Assembly (NCBI GenBank): GCA_033439795.1
Contig: JAUTDP010000013.1
Location: 682,001 to 746,000, forward strand
Source: Sordaria brevicollis
Taxonomy: Eukaryota; Ascomycota; Sordariomycetes; Sordariales; Sordariaceae
Length of the DNA stretch: 64,000 nt
Direction of reading: 5' to 3'
In this document: positions 9,643-20,952 of the stretch, in pieces
Numbering within the stretch: the stretch's first letter is position 1
Layout of the letters: every line of letters begins with the position of its first letter
Position numbers and translations under genes: made by a program
The notes under the pieces: generated by a model
The model's input: the letters and a program-made list of their open reading frames with translations, nothing else
The model's database searches: none
Told to the model about the DNA's origin: nothing

Positions 9643-12600
9643 TCATGGGCCGCCCATACCCATTCCGACACGCTGTTGCATCTGCTGCATCGACGATGCC
9701 GCAGTGGGTGTAGATCCGTAAAGGTTCGGACCTCCGGGACCTCCATGTCCAGCCATGCCCGGTCCTCCCGGTCCCGGTCCCATTCCCGGGTTCGTTCCCG
9801 TCCTCTCTCTCATCCTGCGACCCTCCATCAGGCCCCTCAGGCCTCTCTTCTGCAGACCAATCACGCTGCTCAGTTCCCCAGACCAAATCTCGCCTCCTCT
9901 TTCCCTGTCATGCTCTCCCAAATCCGACCACTCACTTCCGCTCACGCTGTTGGTAGCGCTCAACTCCTCGTCAGGCGGTCTCCTGCCCGATGCGAGCCCG
10001 GTAGTATTGATATGCAACGCTGCCGTCCTTGCAGCGAGGCTGCCGCTGGCGCCACCATACTCGCTGCCGTTGGCGGAGGGCGGCACTGATCCTACTGGAC
10101 TGACCAGACCATCCAGGTCCGCAGGCGGGAAGAAGTTGGGATTGAGGGTTCCGTCAATACCACGTCCGCCGCCCGCCGCCATGGCAGTTGCATTGAAGAC
10201 TGCGGCTGCGTTTCGGCTGTCGAGCAGGTTGTGCAGGCGTTCCACCACTGCCTCGAGGAGACCATCCACCCGGTATGGCCGGGCTATTTGCAGGAGACTG
10301 CAGAGAATCTGAGGAGTGCACAACGGTGAGGTAGGCTGAGGAAGACTGGAGGTATAGAGGAAGTGGAGAAGTGCTTGGATGGTGAGGAAGGTGTGTGGCA
10401 GATAGAGACATCTGGGTCGGTTATTGGGCGCCAGAGTACGCGGTGTTGGCGCACTGTTCAGCGCGGTAGCGTCGGGACCCGTCGGCGACATGATGCTTCC
10501 GGCAACCGATGTAGCGGCGGTGCTAGGCGGCTTGCCAGTTGAGCTAGTACCCGAATATATCGACATGTTGCTACTCTCCATCGTACTCCTGTTTCCGGGC
10601 GTGGGTGTTATGTTGGAGCTGCGGCCCATACCAGAAGACGCCGAGATCGAGTTGGATCTGAGGGTCATAACATCGCTACCGTCCTGGCAGGCTGTGCCTT
10701 CCCGGAGAAGCTGGACAAAGTACGGTCCCCATCGCCTGGCAACGATCCTGGAGTTAACAGGTATCCGTTCGCCTCCTATGCAAAGAATATCCATATCCGC
10801 CAACTCCCGCATCGTAAGTGCCTTCTCTCCGAGCTCTTCGGCAGCGCGACTGTGCTGTCTACCGCCAGCAGTAAAGCCCGCCTTACGGGCTAGACTCAAA
10901 CCGGGACCGGTATACGGGCTGCTGGCGCTGACGAAGCCGCTCATGGGCGCCGTTTTCCGCGGGTTATCATAGAAGCCAAAGGCCTCCAACTCTACCATGC
11001 AGACATTGCTGAAGTTGATGCGGCGGTGATTGTAATCATCCACCAAACTCCGCTTACGGTGTCCCAAAACCACAAACGTGTTTCTTCTGTTCCACAGCAC
11101 GCCTCGGTTCCAACTTCCCTGACTGAAAACAGCACCTCCGGCATCAATCCTACTCCAGCTCAGGTTCCGAAGATCCAATGCCCAGAGCGCATACTCCTGC
11201 TTCGACGAGGTGAGATAGGTACCACTGACTACGAAGAAATGATCGATAATGCCTCCATTGGGGAATCGTAAACCAGGCGGGCTGTATTGCTCTCTCATCG
11301 GAGTCTCGACAAGTGTTCCGTCACTCGATCTTACTTGCAGCTCCAACTTGACGTCGAGGAAGTTGTAGTTGCTGTATATGAGCATGCTCGATCCAGCATC
11401 TTTGGCCTCTTGGGTAGTAGCTGCAGGGTCCTGGCGTCCGCTAGCCGGGTGTGGCTTGCCGATCTTGGCCGCGAGGGATGGTGGCAGGGGAGCAACCACA
11501 CTTCTATAGGCACCGCAGCTCTTGCCCAACTGTTCGGTCGAAACCCACTTGAGGCTTCGCAGGTTGAAGACACTGATCTGCTCAATGTAGTGATTCGCGG
11601 CATCTTGGCCCCCGATAACCACCATTTCTGCGCCGCCAGTCCCATCAATGTTGATTCCAATGCGGCCCTCGTTAGGGTTCCCCGTCGAAGGATTATGCTG
11701 AAGCGCTGAGAATGGCGCCCGGTGTGACGCAAAGGCGGCTGACGACGGAAGAATACACGCGCAGTGAGCATATCGCCCCTGAGGCGCATCCTGAGTTGGA
11801 ACAAACGTCCACTTTCTTGTAGGCGCATCGTATATATATATATCCGACATGACTTTGACCTCGGGCTGTTGATCCTGTGTTATCGTATTTTGGCTCGATA
11901 TCGGGGACATGCCACCATAGCACACGAGCTTCGTGTCGCCAAGTGCGCACATGGAGTGGAAATACCGAGGTGGAGGAACGTCGCCAGTCGTCTCAATTTT
12001 GGACCAGTGTCGTCGGATAAGGTCCAGTTCGTACAGATCAGATGTTAGCGGCGCCGGCTTGCTTCGTGACAGTATTCTTCCGCCGAACACGAACAGTTTG
12101 TCTCCCAAGACTGTTGTAGTAGCACCAACCAGAGGCGGCGGTTCTCTGCCCGTTGTTCGGTGCACATTGCACATCAAACCCGACAAATGCTGTGATGGCG
12201 AGGGCGCGGGCTGTGGCCCAGCGCTACCCGCTCCTGCCTGTGGTCTCCCTTGCCCACCATTGGGGGAGGGGCCGGTGGACATTGGCCCGTTGGTCCTCGG
12301 CGTTAAGTTTTCATGGCGTCCATCTCCTGCTTCTGACCTGTGCACACTTGCGAAGCTGCTCTGGCTGCTGCTCATGCTGACATCCTGGCGGGCGGCATCC
12401 TGTGATCGCATATACATGCCGCCACCTCCCATCTCCATCGATGATGCCGAATCCATGGTGCTCGATCGGGTCCGGCTGCCTTCCACACAACTTTCTTCTG
12501 TGTCCTCGATCGTTTCCAGCGGCTGCTGAGAGAATGGCGTAGGCGTCAATGGGCTCGCTGGGGAGAAGGTCGGTGGGGGAGGTTCCGGTAAAGGTTTCGC

Positions 12601-12948
12601 AAGACTGTTTTGAAGACTCAAGCTCCTTGCATGATGCGACTTGAACGGATTTGGGGATTTGATATGAATAGGAGACGATATCGAGGGTCGCTCGGCAGAG
12701 GGAACGCAGGGCTCAGAAGGTCGCCGTAGACCGAGCTGTGAGGGCTGGCGCGTGAGTCTCGCAAACTCTTCTCGGCCGGGAGTGATCTTCTTTATGCCGC
12801 GGAAAGCAGAGGACAAGAATTCGGACGGGGTCCTCGCAGGAGATCGGGAGGTCTGTTCCTCAGATTCGGAATCGGAGAAGCGACTGAGATCGATAGCGCT
12901 CGCCGGCTGTTGGCCTGATGTGGGCGATGTCAGTCCATAGCCCGCCAT
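9643..12948 (-). CDS. Kelch-repeat and BTB/POZ protein (Ral2-like)
   Basis: A single 1101-residue frame. Residues 1-260 are disordered and Ser/Pro-rich, with SDSESEE and many SP/TP sites. From about 275 to 640 there are Kelch blades: LFVFGGR, LVCYGGM and VVIGGQ strands, each preceded by hydrophobic and W/Y positions (for example RRHWSKIETTG and TRKWTFVPTQ). From about 710 a BTB/POZ fold begins (ELADMDILCIGGERIPVNSRIVARRWGPYFVQLL). It is interrupted by a long Ser/Thr-rich insert and resumes with LYLPHTFLTIQALLHFLYTSSLP. The C-terminus is Gly/Met-rich. Kelch plus split BTB is typical of fungal proteins related to fission-yeast Ral2, a Ras-pathway and cell-shape factor. That link is family inference. 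The ATG at 12948 is the first in frame. Confidence 0.8.
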   Translation of the reverse strand: MAGYGLTSPTSGQQPASAIDLSRFSDSESEEQTSRSPARTPSEFLSSAFRGIKKITPGREEFARLTRQPSQLGLRRPSEPCVPSAERPSISSPIHIKSPNPFKSHHARSLSLQNSLAKPLPEPPPPTFSPASPLTPTPFSQQPLETIEDTEESCVEGSRTRSSTMDSASSMEMGGGGMYMRSQDAARQDVSMSSSQSSFASVHRSEAGDGRHENLTPRTNGPMSTGPSPNGGQGRPQAGAGSAGPQPAPSPSQHLSGLMCNVHRTTGREPPPLVGATTTVLGDKLFVFGGRILSRSKPAPLTSDLYELDLIRRHWSKIETTGDVPPPRYFHSMCALGDTKLVCYGGMSPISSQNTITQDQQPEVKVMSDIYIYDAPTRKWTFVPTQDAPQGRYAHCACILPSSAAFASHRAPFSALQHNPSTGNPNEGRIGINIDGTGGAEMVVIGGQDAANHYIEQISVFNLRSLKWVSTEQLGKSCGAYRSVVAPLPPSLAAKIGKPHPASGRQDPAATTQEAKDAGSSMLIYSNYNFLDVKLELQVRSSDGTLVETPMREQYSPPGLRFPNGGIIDHFFVVSGTYLTSSKQEYALWALDLRNLSWSRIDAGGAVFSQGSWNRGVLWNRRNTFVVLGHRKRSLVDDYNHRRINFSNVCMVELEAFGFYDNPRKTAPMSGFVSASSPYTGPGLSLARKAGFTAGGRQHSRAAEELGEKALTMRELADMDILCIGGERIPVNSRIVARRWGPYFVQLLREGTACQDGSDVMTLRSNSISASSGMGRSSNITPTPGNRSTMESSNMSIYSGTSSTGKPPSTAATSVAGSIMSPTGPDATALNSAPTPRTLAPNNRPRCLYLPHTFLTIQALLHFLYTSSLPQPTSPLCTPQILCSLLQIARPYRVDGLLEAVVERLHNLLDSRNAAAVFNATAMAAGGGRGIDGTLNPNFFPPADLDGLVSPVGSVPPSANGSEYGGASGSLAARTAALHINTTGLASGRRPPDEELSATNSVSGSEWSDLGEHDRERGGEIWSGELSSVIGLQKRGLRGLMEGRRMRERTGTNPGMGPGPGGPGMAGHGGPGGPNLYGSTPTAASSMQQMQQRVGMGMGGP

Positions 12949-15900
12949 ATCGACAGTTGCTGCGCATGCAGCGCAAAACTATCTTTTGAGAAAAGGTCTT
13001 GAAGGTATAGTGGGTGACAAGACATGGGCATAGTCACAAGGAACTTTAGGAGAAGAAAAGGATCATGTGAAGTAGTAGGGTAGTAGGGCGACGGCGCAAC
13101 ATAAAGGAAAGGTGAGGGAGAGCAGAGATCCAGTCGCCAGGCAAATGACAAACGGGGGTCCCGCTCTAGAAAAAGAATTGAGGGGAAACCACCAGGATGT
13201 GTTGTGTTCGCCGTCGAGGCAGACAGGAGTCAGTGCCGGGACAATGGATCAAGGTGAGCGATGGCTATCCTGGGAAGCATTCACACCTTGGACGGAGTCC
13301 AGGGGCCAGACACACCGGGCTGCCCCGAGTAATCGCAAAGACTCTCCAGCCAGTCCGCGGCCGATGCCAAAAGCCGAGCAGCGATGTTCCCTACCAGCTT
13401 GAAAGGAAGGCAATAAGGACATCGAAAAAAGGAAGCTTGGCCAGCCGATCTGAAGCAACAACCCAAACATGGTTGTGGGGAGTAACGATACGGGTGGTGG
13501 TGGAAACTCGGAGATGTCCCGAGTAGCAGGACGCCTCAACCCATCATCACATGAAGGGCGACCCGACGTGAATCATGGGAGACTGCGCAATGGCACAGCG
13601 TAAAGATTGGAAGACAAAGACGAGATGGGGGCATATAGGGCGGTGTCACCGTATATGGGCAAGCATCATGATGGGCAAGATGAGAAAGGGATCAGGGGCC
13701 GAGAATGAATGACAGATTTGACAGCGTGGGGATGGGAAATGGGCAATGCGCAAACGTACCTGATCAGACGGTCGCAGAGGTATAGTATAGCAAAGGATGA
13801 GACTGTTTTGCCGTACCGGATTATAGCTTTGAAAATAAATCGATGTTCCGACGAAAAAGTTAATGCTTAATTTCCGATTCGGAGTCTTCCGAAGTCGTCG
13901 TCCAGGGCTTCGTTGGGAGCGTCGACGGGACTTGGTATATAGGTCGCGGAGGGGTTGACGCGCAGGTGCAGAAGGTTCGGTTGGGCGAACAGATGGGATG
14001 GACTGGCGGGACAGAACAACGGACGAGAGTCGAAGGAGGGATGAAAGGCGGGATTGATGGAATGATCGAGACGTTTGACAGTTCTCGGAGTCGGTGCAGA
14101 AGAGAACTGAGCACCGGTGTACAGGTAGAGAGGTAGAGTTGCAGGGTGGCCGCACGGACTCGGCGTTCGTTACTCTCAGATCGTATTCAACGGTACGGTA
14201 CGAACGGTAACAGGTACCTCTACCTCCGGCTGCAGTTGGGTATGTACAGGCCAGGGATCTCGGGCAGTTTGATTTGTGCGCGCGTGTGTGAGCATGCGCG
14301 CCCTTCGCGTATAAATATCGTAGGGGATGATAGAGGATTGTGGCGACCACTCGCCGTTGGACCGTTGGGAGGTTAGGTTTTTTGGTGTAAGAGGAAGAAA
14401 AGAAGTTAAAGCCGGACAGTTTACAAGAAATTGGGAAATGGAGCCCATTGAGGTTGCTAACACCTCACCTTTCCCTCTTTGATCCCCTGGCTGCGGGCGA
14501 CAAGAAGCGCCCGAACTAAACCCCTTCAAAGAAATAGGAAGGCGCACTTTTGAGCTGCCTGTCTTTGATTCCTCTCTATGTACCTCTAGGTAGGAATCCG
14601 TGCCGACGGTGAAGCGTTTCTGAAGCTAACTTTTCTAACAATTTGCAGACGAGAGAGCGGGATAAATTTGAAGCTGACTTTCCCTTCCTTTCAGAGTCTC
14701 TTCACAATGTTCTCTATGACATGTCTTCACTCTTGTCTTTCCTCTTCATCATCAGCGCAAGCTGAGAGATGAGCTAGCCAGGCTCCAGGCACACATTCAG
14801 GGGCAGGCATCAACAGTCGCGCTAGAGAAACCTCCGCTAGGCACGGCGCTCCGCGTGGTTCTCGTGGACGATGGATCCCGTCTAAACGGCAGGTGGATTC
14901 GATATGCTGCAACATTCGACAAAGAGAGCCGCACGGATCATCGTGTGGCTTGCACCTGCGCTTTCTTTGATCAATCGCAGCGAATCGTTCTGCTTCGAGA
15001 AGCAACGCCAAGAAATGCGCAGGGACTCCTTCGGGAGGGGGATCCACATTGCGCATTCAGCACATGAAAGTTCGAAAGAGTTCAAAGTTCATGAATGTCG
15101 CTGCCGTTCTTTGTTGGCCTGGGCAATCCTCTTCGTGTCCGCGTCGGAACAGGTACAACTACGTAGTCTCATCACCACAATTTCATATCTCAGTTCTCAT
15201 CGTCACAACGTTATCTATGTATAACTCTCCCCCTTTTAACACCCACCCGTTAACTATCCACCTCCATCCCACCCAGTTTCCGGTTTCCATGCCTCTCTGT
15301 CCTCTAACATCCCTACCGTTCTCTATCGTTGCGTGGCCGACAAGGTTCACAGTTTCACTCTCCAATGTTCACTCTCGCTCCGAGCTCCGGCTGGAGCGTG
15401 ACATTTACCCCCTTTTCGGGGAATACAAAACATCCAGTCTATTCAATCAACGAAACAGCGAGCCAACCAAAGGAAGCAATAGAATCAAACTGTGTTGCCC
15501 GCGCGCTTGTTTTGTATATGCCGTATAGCTATCCTTTCTATTCGGTGCCATACTAGTACCGTCTTCTATGCGCCGGGTAAGCGCATACCACCCAACTATG
15601 CTTAGAACATCGTGCCGGCTGTGCAAATTATCAAAGTTTCCTTTGCCTTGCTCCATTCATTTAATTTGTTTCGGGAGAACATAAACCGCATGCCCTTGAA
15701 TATATCTTATACCAGTACTTGAATATGACATCTTGTTTCCAATTACTAGGTTCATGACTTGCATCCTTCGCAACGCCTATGGCTGTACGTTGGCTGCCAG
15801 CAAAAAGTATTGTCTTTCCAAAATAGTAACACCTTGGAGAGATAAACCGTAACGTTTGATCCACCCTGTTCAACACCCTACACAGACAGTAGGTCTCACA

Positions 15901-16162
15901 GCACTTAACCTATTCGGCCTGTACACCGCGGTACGGGCTTATCAGCCAGTTTATTATATATAGTCATGAGCCGGCACCTAGCGACTAGCAAGAATGAACA
16001 TCATACTTCAAAGTTATTCACTGCGGAATTATCAACTAAGCGTTTCAACCCTGCGACACTCGGAATAGAAAACCGTTCCTGTTCAAGTCATTTCTTTTAT
16101 TTTGTGACTACGCTCGAAAAAAAAAAGAGAAAACCCAAAACACCAATTCCTCCACAACACGC
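12949..16162. other. Long gap upstream of Kelch-BTB gene
   Basis: More than 3 kb separate the Kelch-BTB start codon from the end of the peroxiredoxin gene. Minus-strand pyrimidine tracts and several GT/AG pairs between 12949 and about 14500 suggest a long, perhaps spliced, leader. Open frames here (for example near 13646-14350 and 14727-15056) overlap on both strands, are rich in Arg/Ser/Pro and match no family. The stretch 15700-16100 is AT-richer and may hold the peroxiredoxin 3' end. The palindrome AGGTACCT occurs at 14212-14219. Confidence 0.4.
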
Positions 16163-17006
16163 TTAAGCGTCCTTGGGAAGGGGAGTGAAGCGGAGATAAG
16201 GCTTGACGGCCTTGAGGTTGGGGAAGAGACGGGTGGCCTCCTCGCCCTTGATAGAGGGGTGGACAATGACATCATCACCGGGAACCCAGTTGATGGGGGT
16301 GGTGACCTTGTGCTTGTCGCCGGTCTGGAGGGAGTCGACGATACGGAGGATCTCGGCGGAGTTGCGGCCGGTCGAGGCGGGGTAGGAGAGGATGGTGCGG
16401 ATGGTCTTCTTGGGGTCGATGATGAAGACGGAACGGATGGTGAAGGCGATGCCCTTCTCGTCGACGTTGGTGGTGTCCTGGTAGTCGATCCTGTTGGCAG
16501 GACGTGTTAGCAACTTGATGCGACTATGCCTGGTGGGAGAGAATGCTCACATGTCGTAGAGGTAGGCAACCTTGCGCTCCTTGTCGGCAATGATGGGGAA
16601 CTCGACCTGGGAGCCGGTGACATCCTTGATGTCGTTGATCCAGCCCTCGTGGCTGCCGAGGGTGTTGGCAGAGAGACCGATGAGCTTGACGCCGCGCTTC
16701 TTGAACTCGGGCTCAAGGCGGGCCATCTCGCCGAGCTCGGTGGTGCAGACGGGGGTGTAGTCCTCGGGGTGGGAGAAGAGGATGACCCAGCTGTCGCCAA
16801 TGAACTCATGGAAGTCAATGGGACCCTTGGTGGTGTCGGCCTGGAAGTTGGGGGCGATGGTGCCCAGGCGGAGGCTGCATATGGGAAAATCAGGTCAGTC
16901 ATTCATCCGCGCGCGCGCATAGCTATAGAGCCTCGTGGACAACGATGGCGAAGGACGGGGGCGGAAGGGTAAAAACTTACGGAGCGTTGCGGTCGGAAGA
17001 GGCCAT
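16163..17006 (-). CDS. 1-Cys peroxiredoxin (Prx6/Prx1 type)
   Basis: Three exons, 17006-16981, 16874-16551 and 16490-16163, give 225 residues. Introns are 106 and 60 nt with GTAAGT and GTGAGC donors. The protein opens MASSDRNAPLRLGTIAPNF and has the peroxidatic motif in HPEDYTPVCTTELGEM, with the catalytic Cys at residue 52. The Prx6-type C-terminal domain follows (NWVPGDDVIVHPSI, then KPYLRFTPLP). No second conserved Cys is present at the 2-Cys resolving position, so it is a 1-Cys enzyme reducing H2O2 and alkyl hydroperoxides. Yeast Prx1 of this class is mitochondrial. Here I see no clear presequence, so it may be cytosolic or dual. A T/C-rich leader lies upstream. Confidence 0.95.
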
Positions 17007-18824
17007 TGTGAATAATGTGGTGTGGTTGGGAAGGGAGGAATGGGTATCTCAGAAACAAGCAGCAGAAACAGTTGAAAGAAGAAAGAGTAGAGAGAAGCTG
17101 AAAGAAATCAGAGTATGGGAGAAGGAGGACCGTGATGAGGGGCAGCGGAGGTATTTAAAAGCGTCTTGTCTCTACATACTACCTACTGCTAGCAAGCTTG
17201 ACTAATCCCTACGAACAGCTCGCGCCATAGAATAGCATACACGCCACGCCCAGAGAGGTACCTACATATTTTGGACTAGCTTCCGGATTCTATTACACTC
17301 CTCCTCGATGTCGCCTTCGAAAGACTTCCATTTCTGGCCAGATGGACATGTGGACTGTCTCGGTCGAGAGGCCACACTCGGAGACCATTGATCAACCGGA
17401 CCGGAGTATTTCGGCGTCTACCTCTTCTGTAAGAGCTAACGAGGTACATAACATCTATATAGCTCCCCGGCAGAAAATCCAGGTATCTCCCTCTCTTCCT
17501 AGTTTTGTAAACTCATCGAGGTTCTCACGAGTTCGCTTGTCCCTCTCTCCTGTGGTAGCTTTTCAGTCTGAATAGGAGTACACTCGTCGCTTTGTACCTG
17601 CCTGCTCCTCGAAGCTTCCACTTTCAGCATGTGTTCCCCGCTGCATTCTGGACTCTGCCACATCCCATCTCCCACACCACCACCAGGCTCGATCAAATTC
17701 AATATTTCTTCATCTCCCGCCTTCTTCATGAATGTCTCACACAATTGCACACCAAGAGAACCTCTTTGGCTTTTCGGCGTCTTACAGAACAGCTCCCCCA
17801 AAAACGCGGGGTGAACTTTGGCCCCTCCATTGCACGAACAGAGGGGCAATCGCTTCCCTCATTCGGCTTGGCGGCTCAATTGCGCAATCATCTGCACCTC
17901 TGATTGGACGCCAGCGGCAGCTATTAACAATTATGTCATTTGGTGCTCGTTCGCGCAACACGGTTCACGGTTCACGGTCACAACGAAATCCGTGTGGGGG
18001 GTCATTGAAGTTCGAATTCGGTTCTCCGAGTTGTGAACGCTTTTCTTTGATACTTCATTCAGTCTTTAGGATCTTCTTTGAATTATAAACCGATGGCACT
18101 GGAACAGGCCAGACAGAAAAAGGCATCCTGACGGCTATTATATACCGAAAGCTCACCATGACGTTTCCGCGCCGCTCCGAACAACGGGAGACCATGCATC
18201 CGCACATGTGGAGAAAGGCCGACAGCCGGAGACGACAAGGGTATCCGATGGTGTGCCTGTGCCTGCAGCAAAAAGCCCCGGGTGTCGGGGTCGACGGCGA
18301 GCTCGGCATCAAGTGGGGAGAATAGGCGGCGCTTGCACGTCCTTGGCAATATACAAAGTCCGATCTGAACGCCGATGTATCACGGTCACGGACATATCAT
18401 TATCTATACGACTTCCACTTTCTACCGGCGTTTGTCCACCGGAACATCACCGACACGGACGATGAATAGTCGGCGGATCACGGCCGTTACTTTTCGGTGC
18501 TACCACCGGCGTTTCGTAATCGATCCCAGTTCTGGCTAGCGATTTTTCCGGACTCGAGCTAAGCGACACCGGGGTTCGGTAGAAGTCCTGATTTTGCCTT
18601 CCGGTAGGGAACGACGAGAATCACGAGGAACTGGCAGTAGAAGTTCATAATACTATTAGTATTCAGTATTGAATTTCGGACAACCTACTCATAAGAAGGT
18701 AAGTGAAGGGGATGGGTTGCCACGATTATTAGAACCATACATATCCATCGTCCAACTTCCAATCTCTTTTTCGTACGTACAGACAGCCAAGCTTGCGCCA
18801 AAACCAATTCTTCGCTCGCTCAAC
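17007..18824. other. Intergenic upstream of peroxiredoxin
   Basis: The first 200 bases should be the peroxiredoxin leader and promoter (AGGTACCT palindrome at 17257-17264). The rest, to the Fat1-like gene 3' end, has only overlapping frames without family signal. I see nothing else. Confidence 0.4.
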
Positions 18825-20952
18825 TCAAAGCTTCACATTACCACCATTAAGCTCCCTCCAGTCCGCCACGCCAAACTTGACGTACGCACCATTCTTCAGC
18901 CAAAACACTTCATCCTCGCCCGTCTTCGCCGGATCGACACCCTCACTCCGTAGGTTATGCTTCTGCTGTTTGTTCGTGCCCGTCGTCTGCAGGCCTCCCT
19001 CAGGCACCACACGAATGAACAGAGGCAACGCGTACTTGGGAAGACCCCTCTTGACATGCTCAGCCAGACTCTTGAGGGTGTCGTCGGTTGGCCTGGGTGC
19101 TCCGCTTGTCTGTTGTACCAAGCCCGACGGCTTCAAAACCACAGCGGCGCAGCCAGCGCGGCCCTCGTGACTGGGCACCTGGACGCCGTAGACGTTGCAC
19201 TCCAGAACCGCGGGATGCAAGCCGACCACCTGGGCAACCTCGGCGGTCGATACGTTCTCGCTCTTCCACCGGAAAGTGTCGCCGATGCGGTCGCTAAAGT
19301 AGACCCTGTTCTCCTTATCCCAGCGCAGCACATCGCCGGTGCGGAACCAGGCGTCGCCCTTGCTGAACACATCCCTCATCACCTTCTTGGATGTCGATTC
19401 CTTGTCGCCATAGTAGCCCTGGAAGCGGGAGTTGATGTCGCCGGGTGGTAGTCTGAAAAGAAGCTCGCCTGGCTCGCCGCGGGGCGCTCGGGTACAAAAC
19501 CCGGTCTTAGCATCTCGATGAGGAAGCTCGGTTTCGTGGTCGACCTCGACAATAGCGACGTCTCTGCCCAGGATAATGTTGTAAAGACTACCGCTTCGTC
19601 CCACCGCACCCATGCTGAAGTCGTTCCGGCTCTTGTTCCATGTTGCAAAGGTACCTTCGGTCGCGCCGTAGAACTCGGCAATTGTGTCGATTCCGAAGCG
19701 CTCCTTGAATCGGTTCCATACATCCGGGCGCAATCCGTTTCCAAAGGCGGCGCGTACTTTGTGCTTGCGGTCGAGGTTTTCGCCAGTAACCGGATCAAGG
19801 TTGGGAGGTGCTGATAGGAGGTACCTGCATGTCTCTCCGACGTACTGGATGATTGTGGCTTCGTGTTTCCGGACATCGTTCCAAAATCCGGAGGTTGAAA
19901 ACTTGCGGCTCATGGCAAAGGTAGCTCCTGACGCAAGAGTATGGGCAAAGCCCAACAGCATGGCTGTGCTGTGATAAAGAGGCATGGCCTAGGAAGAAAG
20001 TGAGTCGAAGTAGTCTGATGATAGTTGTCTTGGAGTACTTACGGTATAATACACGTCGTTCACGTTGGTGCCGAGCCATCGAAATGTGAAATTGGCAACC
20101 GTATTAGCCTTTGCCCACGAGATGATGGCAGCTTTGGGCAAGCCTGTCGTGCCGCTGGTGTAGATGAGCATCGCCATGTCTTCGTCCTTGAAACCGCTCC
20201 TCAGTTCATCGGGAGGGCGGACGTTGTCCATTGCCAGCATCTCTTGCTCCATTTCTGGCGTCACCACTTCAAAATTGACCTCGGGCAGCCCCGACCTGAC
20301 CTCCTCGGTGACATTATGCGCAACAACAGGGTCGACCAAAACCAAGCGCGTCGTTGCCTTCTTGACGCAGTGGATAAGCGGATTGCCGGTAAGATTGTAG
20401 TTCAGCAACGCCGGCGATGCTCCGATGGCCCACGTCGCAAGAAACAGGAAGATGAAGGTATCGGTATTCTGGAAATCCAAGCCGACAAGGTCGCCCCTTC
20501 TGACGCCACGCTTCTCCCTGAGCCAGTTGGCGTACCGCAGGACTGTGTCGTAAGCCTGCGCATATGTATAAGCCTTGTCTTCGAACCGAAGGAACACTCT
20601 GTTTTCGGATGACTTGGCGGTTGCGAGATTCTCGAGTTGGTAGAACAGATTCACACGGTCCCGATAGCGCTTCCAAGCACCCCCAAGAACGGTAGGGACG
20701 ATAGCCATGAGCAGTTCCAGATCGTAGTAAGCAAGGAATCGGGCATTGGCGTAAGCGGCAGCAGCAGCAACCGCGGGAACGGTAACCTGGAGGGGTACTG
20801 CGGAACAGAATCCGGATCGTTAGCAAAATCGAGGCGGGTTTGCGGCTCATGAGCCAAAAGCTAACGCTCCAAATGTAACTTATAAGACGTGATGAGATGC
20901 TGGGTATTTTCCCATGCATCCGGGCGTGAAAGTGAAACTTACATGGAGCCAT
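18825..20952 (-). CDS. FAT1: Very-long-chain acyl-CoA synthetase / fatty acid transporter (Fat1/FATP)
   Basis: Three exons, 20952-20943 (10 nt), 20797-20043 and 19988-18825, give 642 residues. The tiny first exon ATGGCTCCAT is followed by a GTAAG donor. Joining it to 20797 restores a hydrophobic N-terminus (MAPLPLQVTVPAV, then an Ala-rich segment) expected for this family. The AMP-binding P-loop LIYTSGTTGLPKAA is at about residue 214. The FATP/VLACS signature lies in GDVLRWDKENRVYFSDRIGDTFRWKSENVS (written here as two parts: adenylate-binding RTGD and the RIGDTFRWKSENVS loop). The enzyme activates long and very long fatty acids to CoA esters, typically at ER, lipid bodies or peroxisomes, and aids fatty-acid uptake. 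Length is close to yeast Fat1 (669 residues). Confidence 0.92.

Noticed and set aside
13646..14350. 234-codon minus-strand frame upstream of the Kelch-BTB gene
   Set aside because: Arg/Ser/Pro-rich, no domain, overlaps other open frames and starts from a non-conserved codon; more likely leader or spacer.
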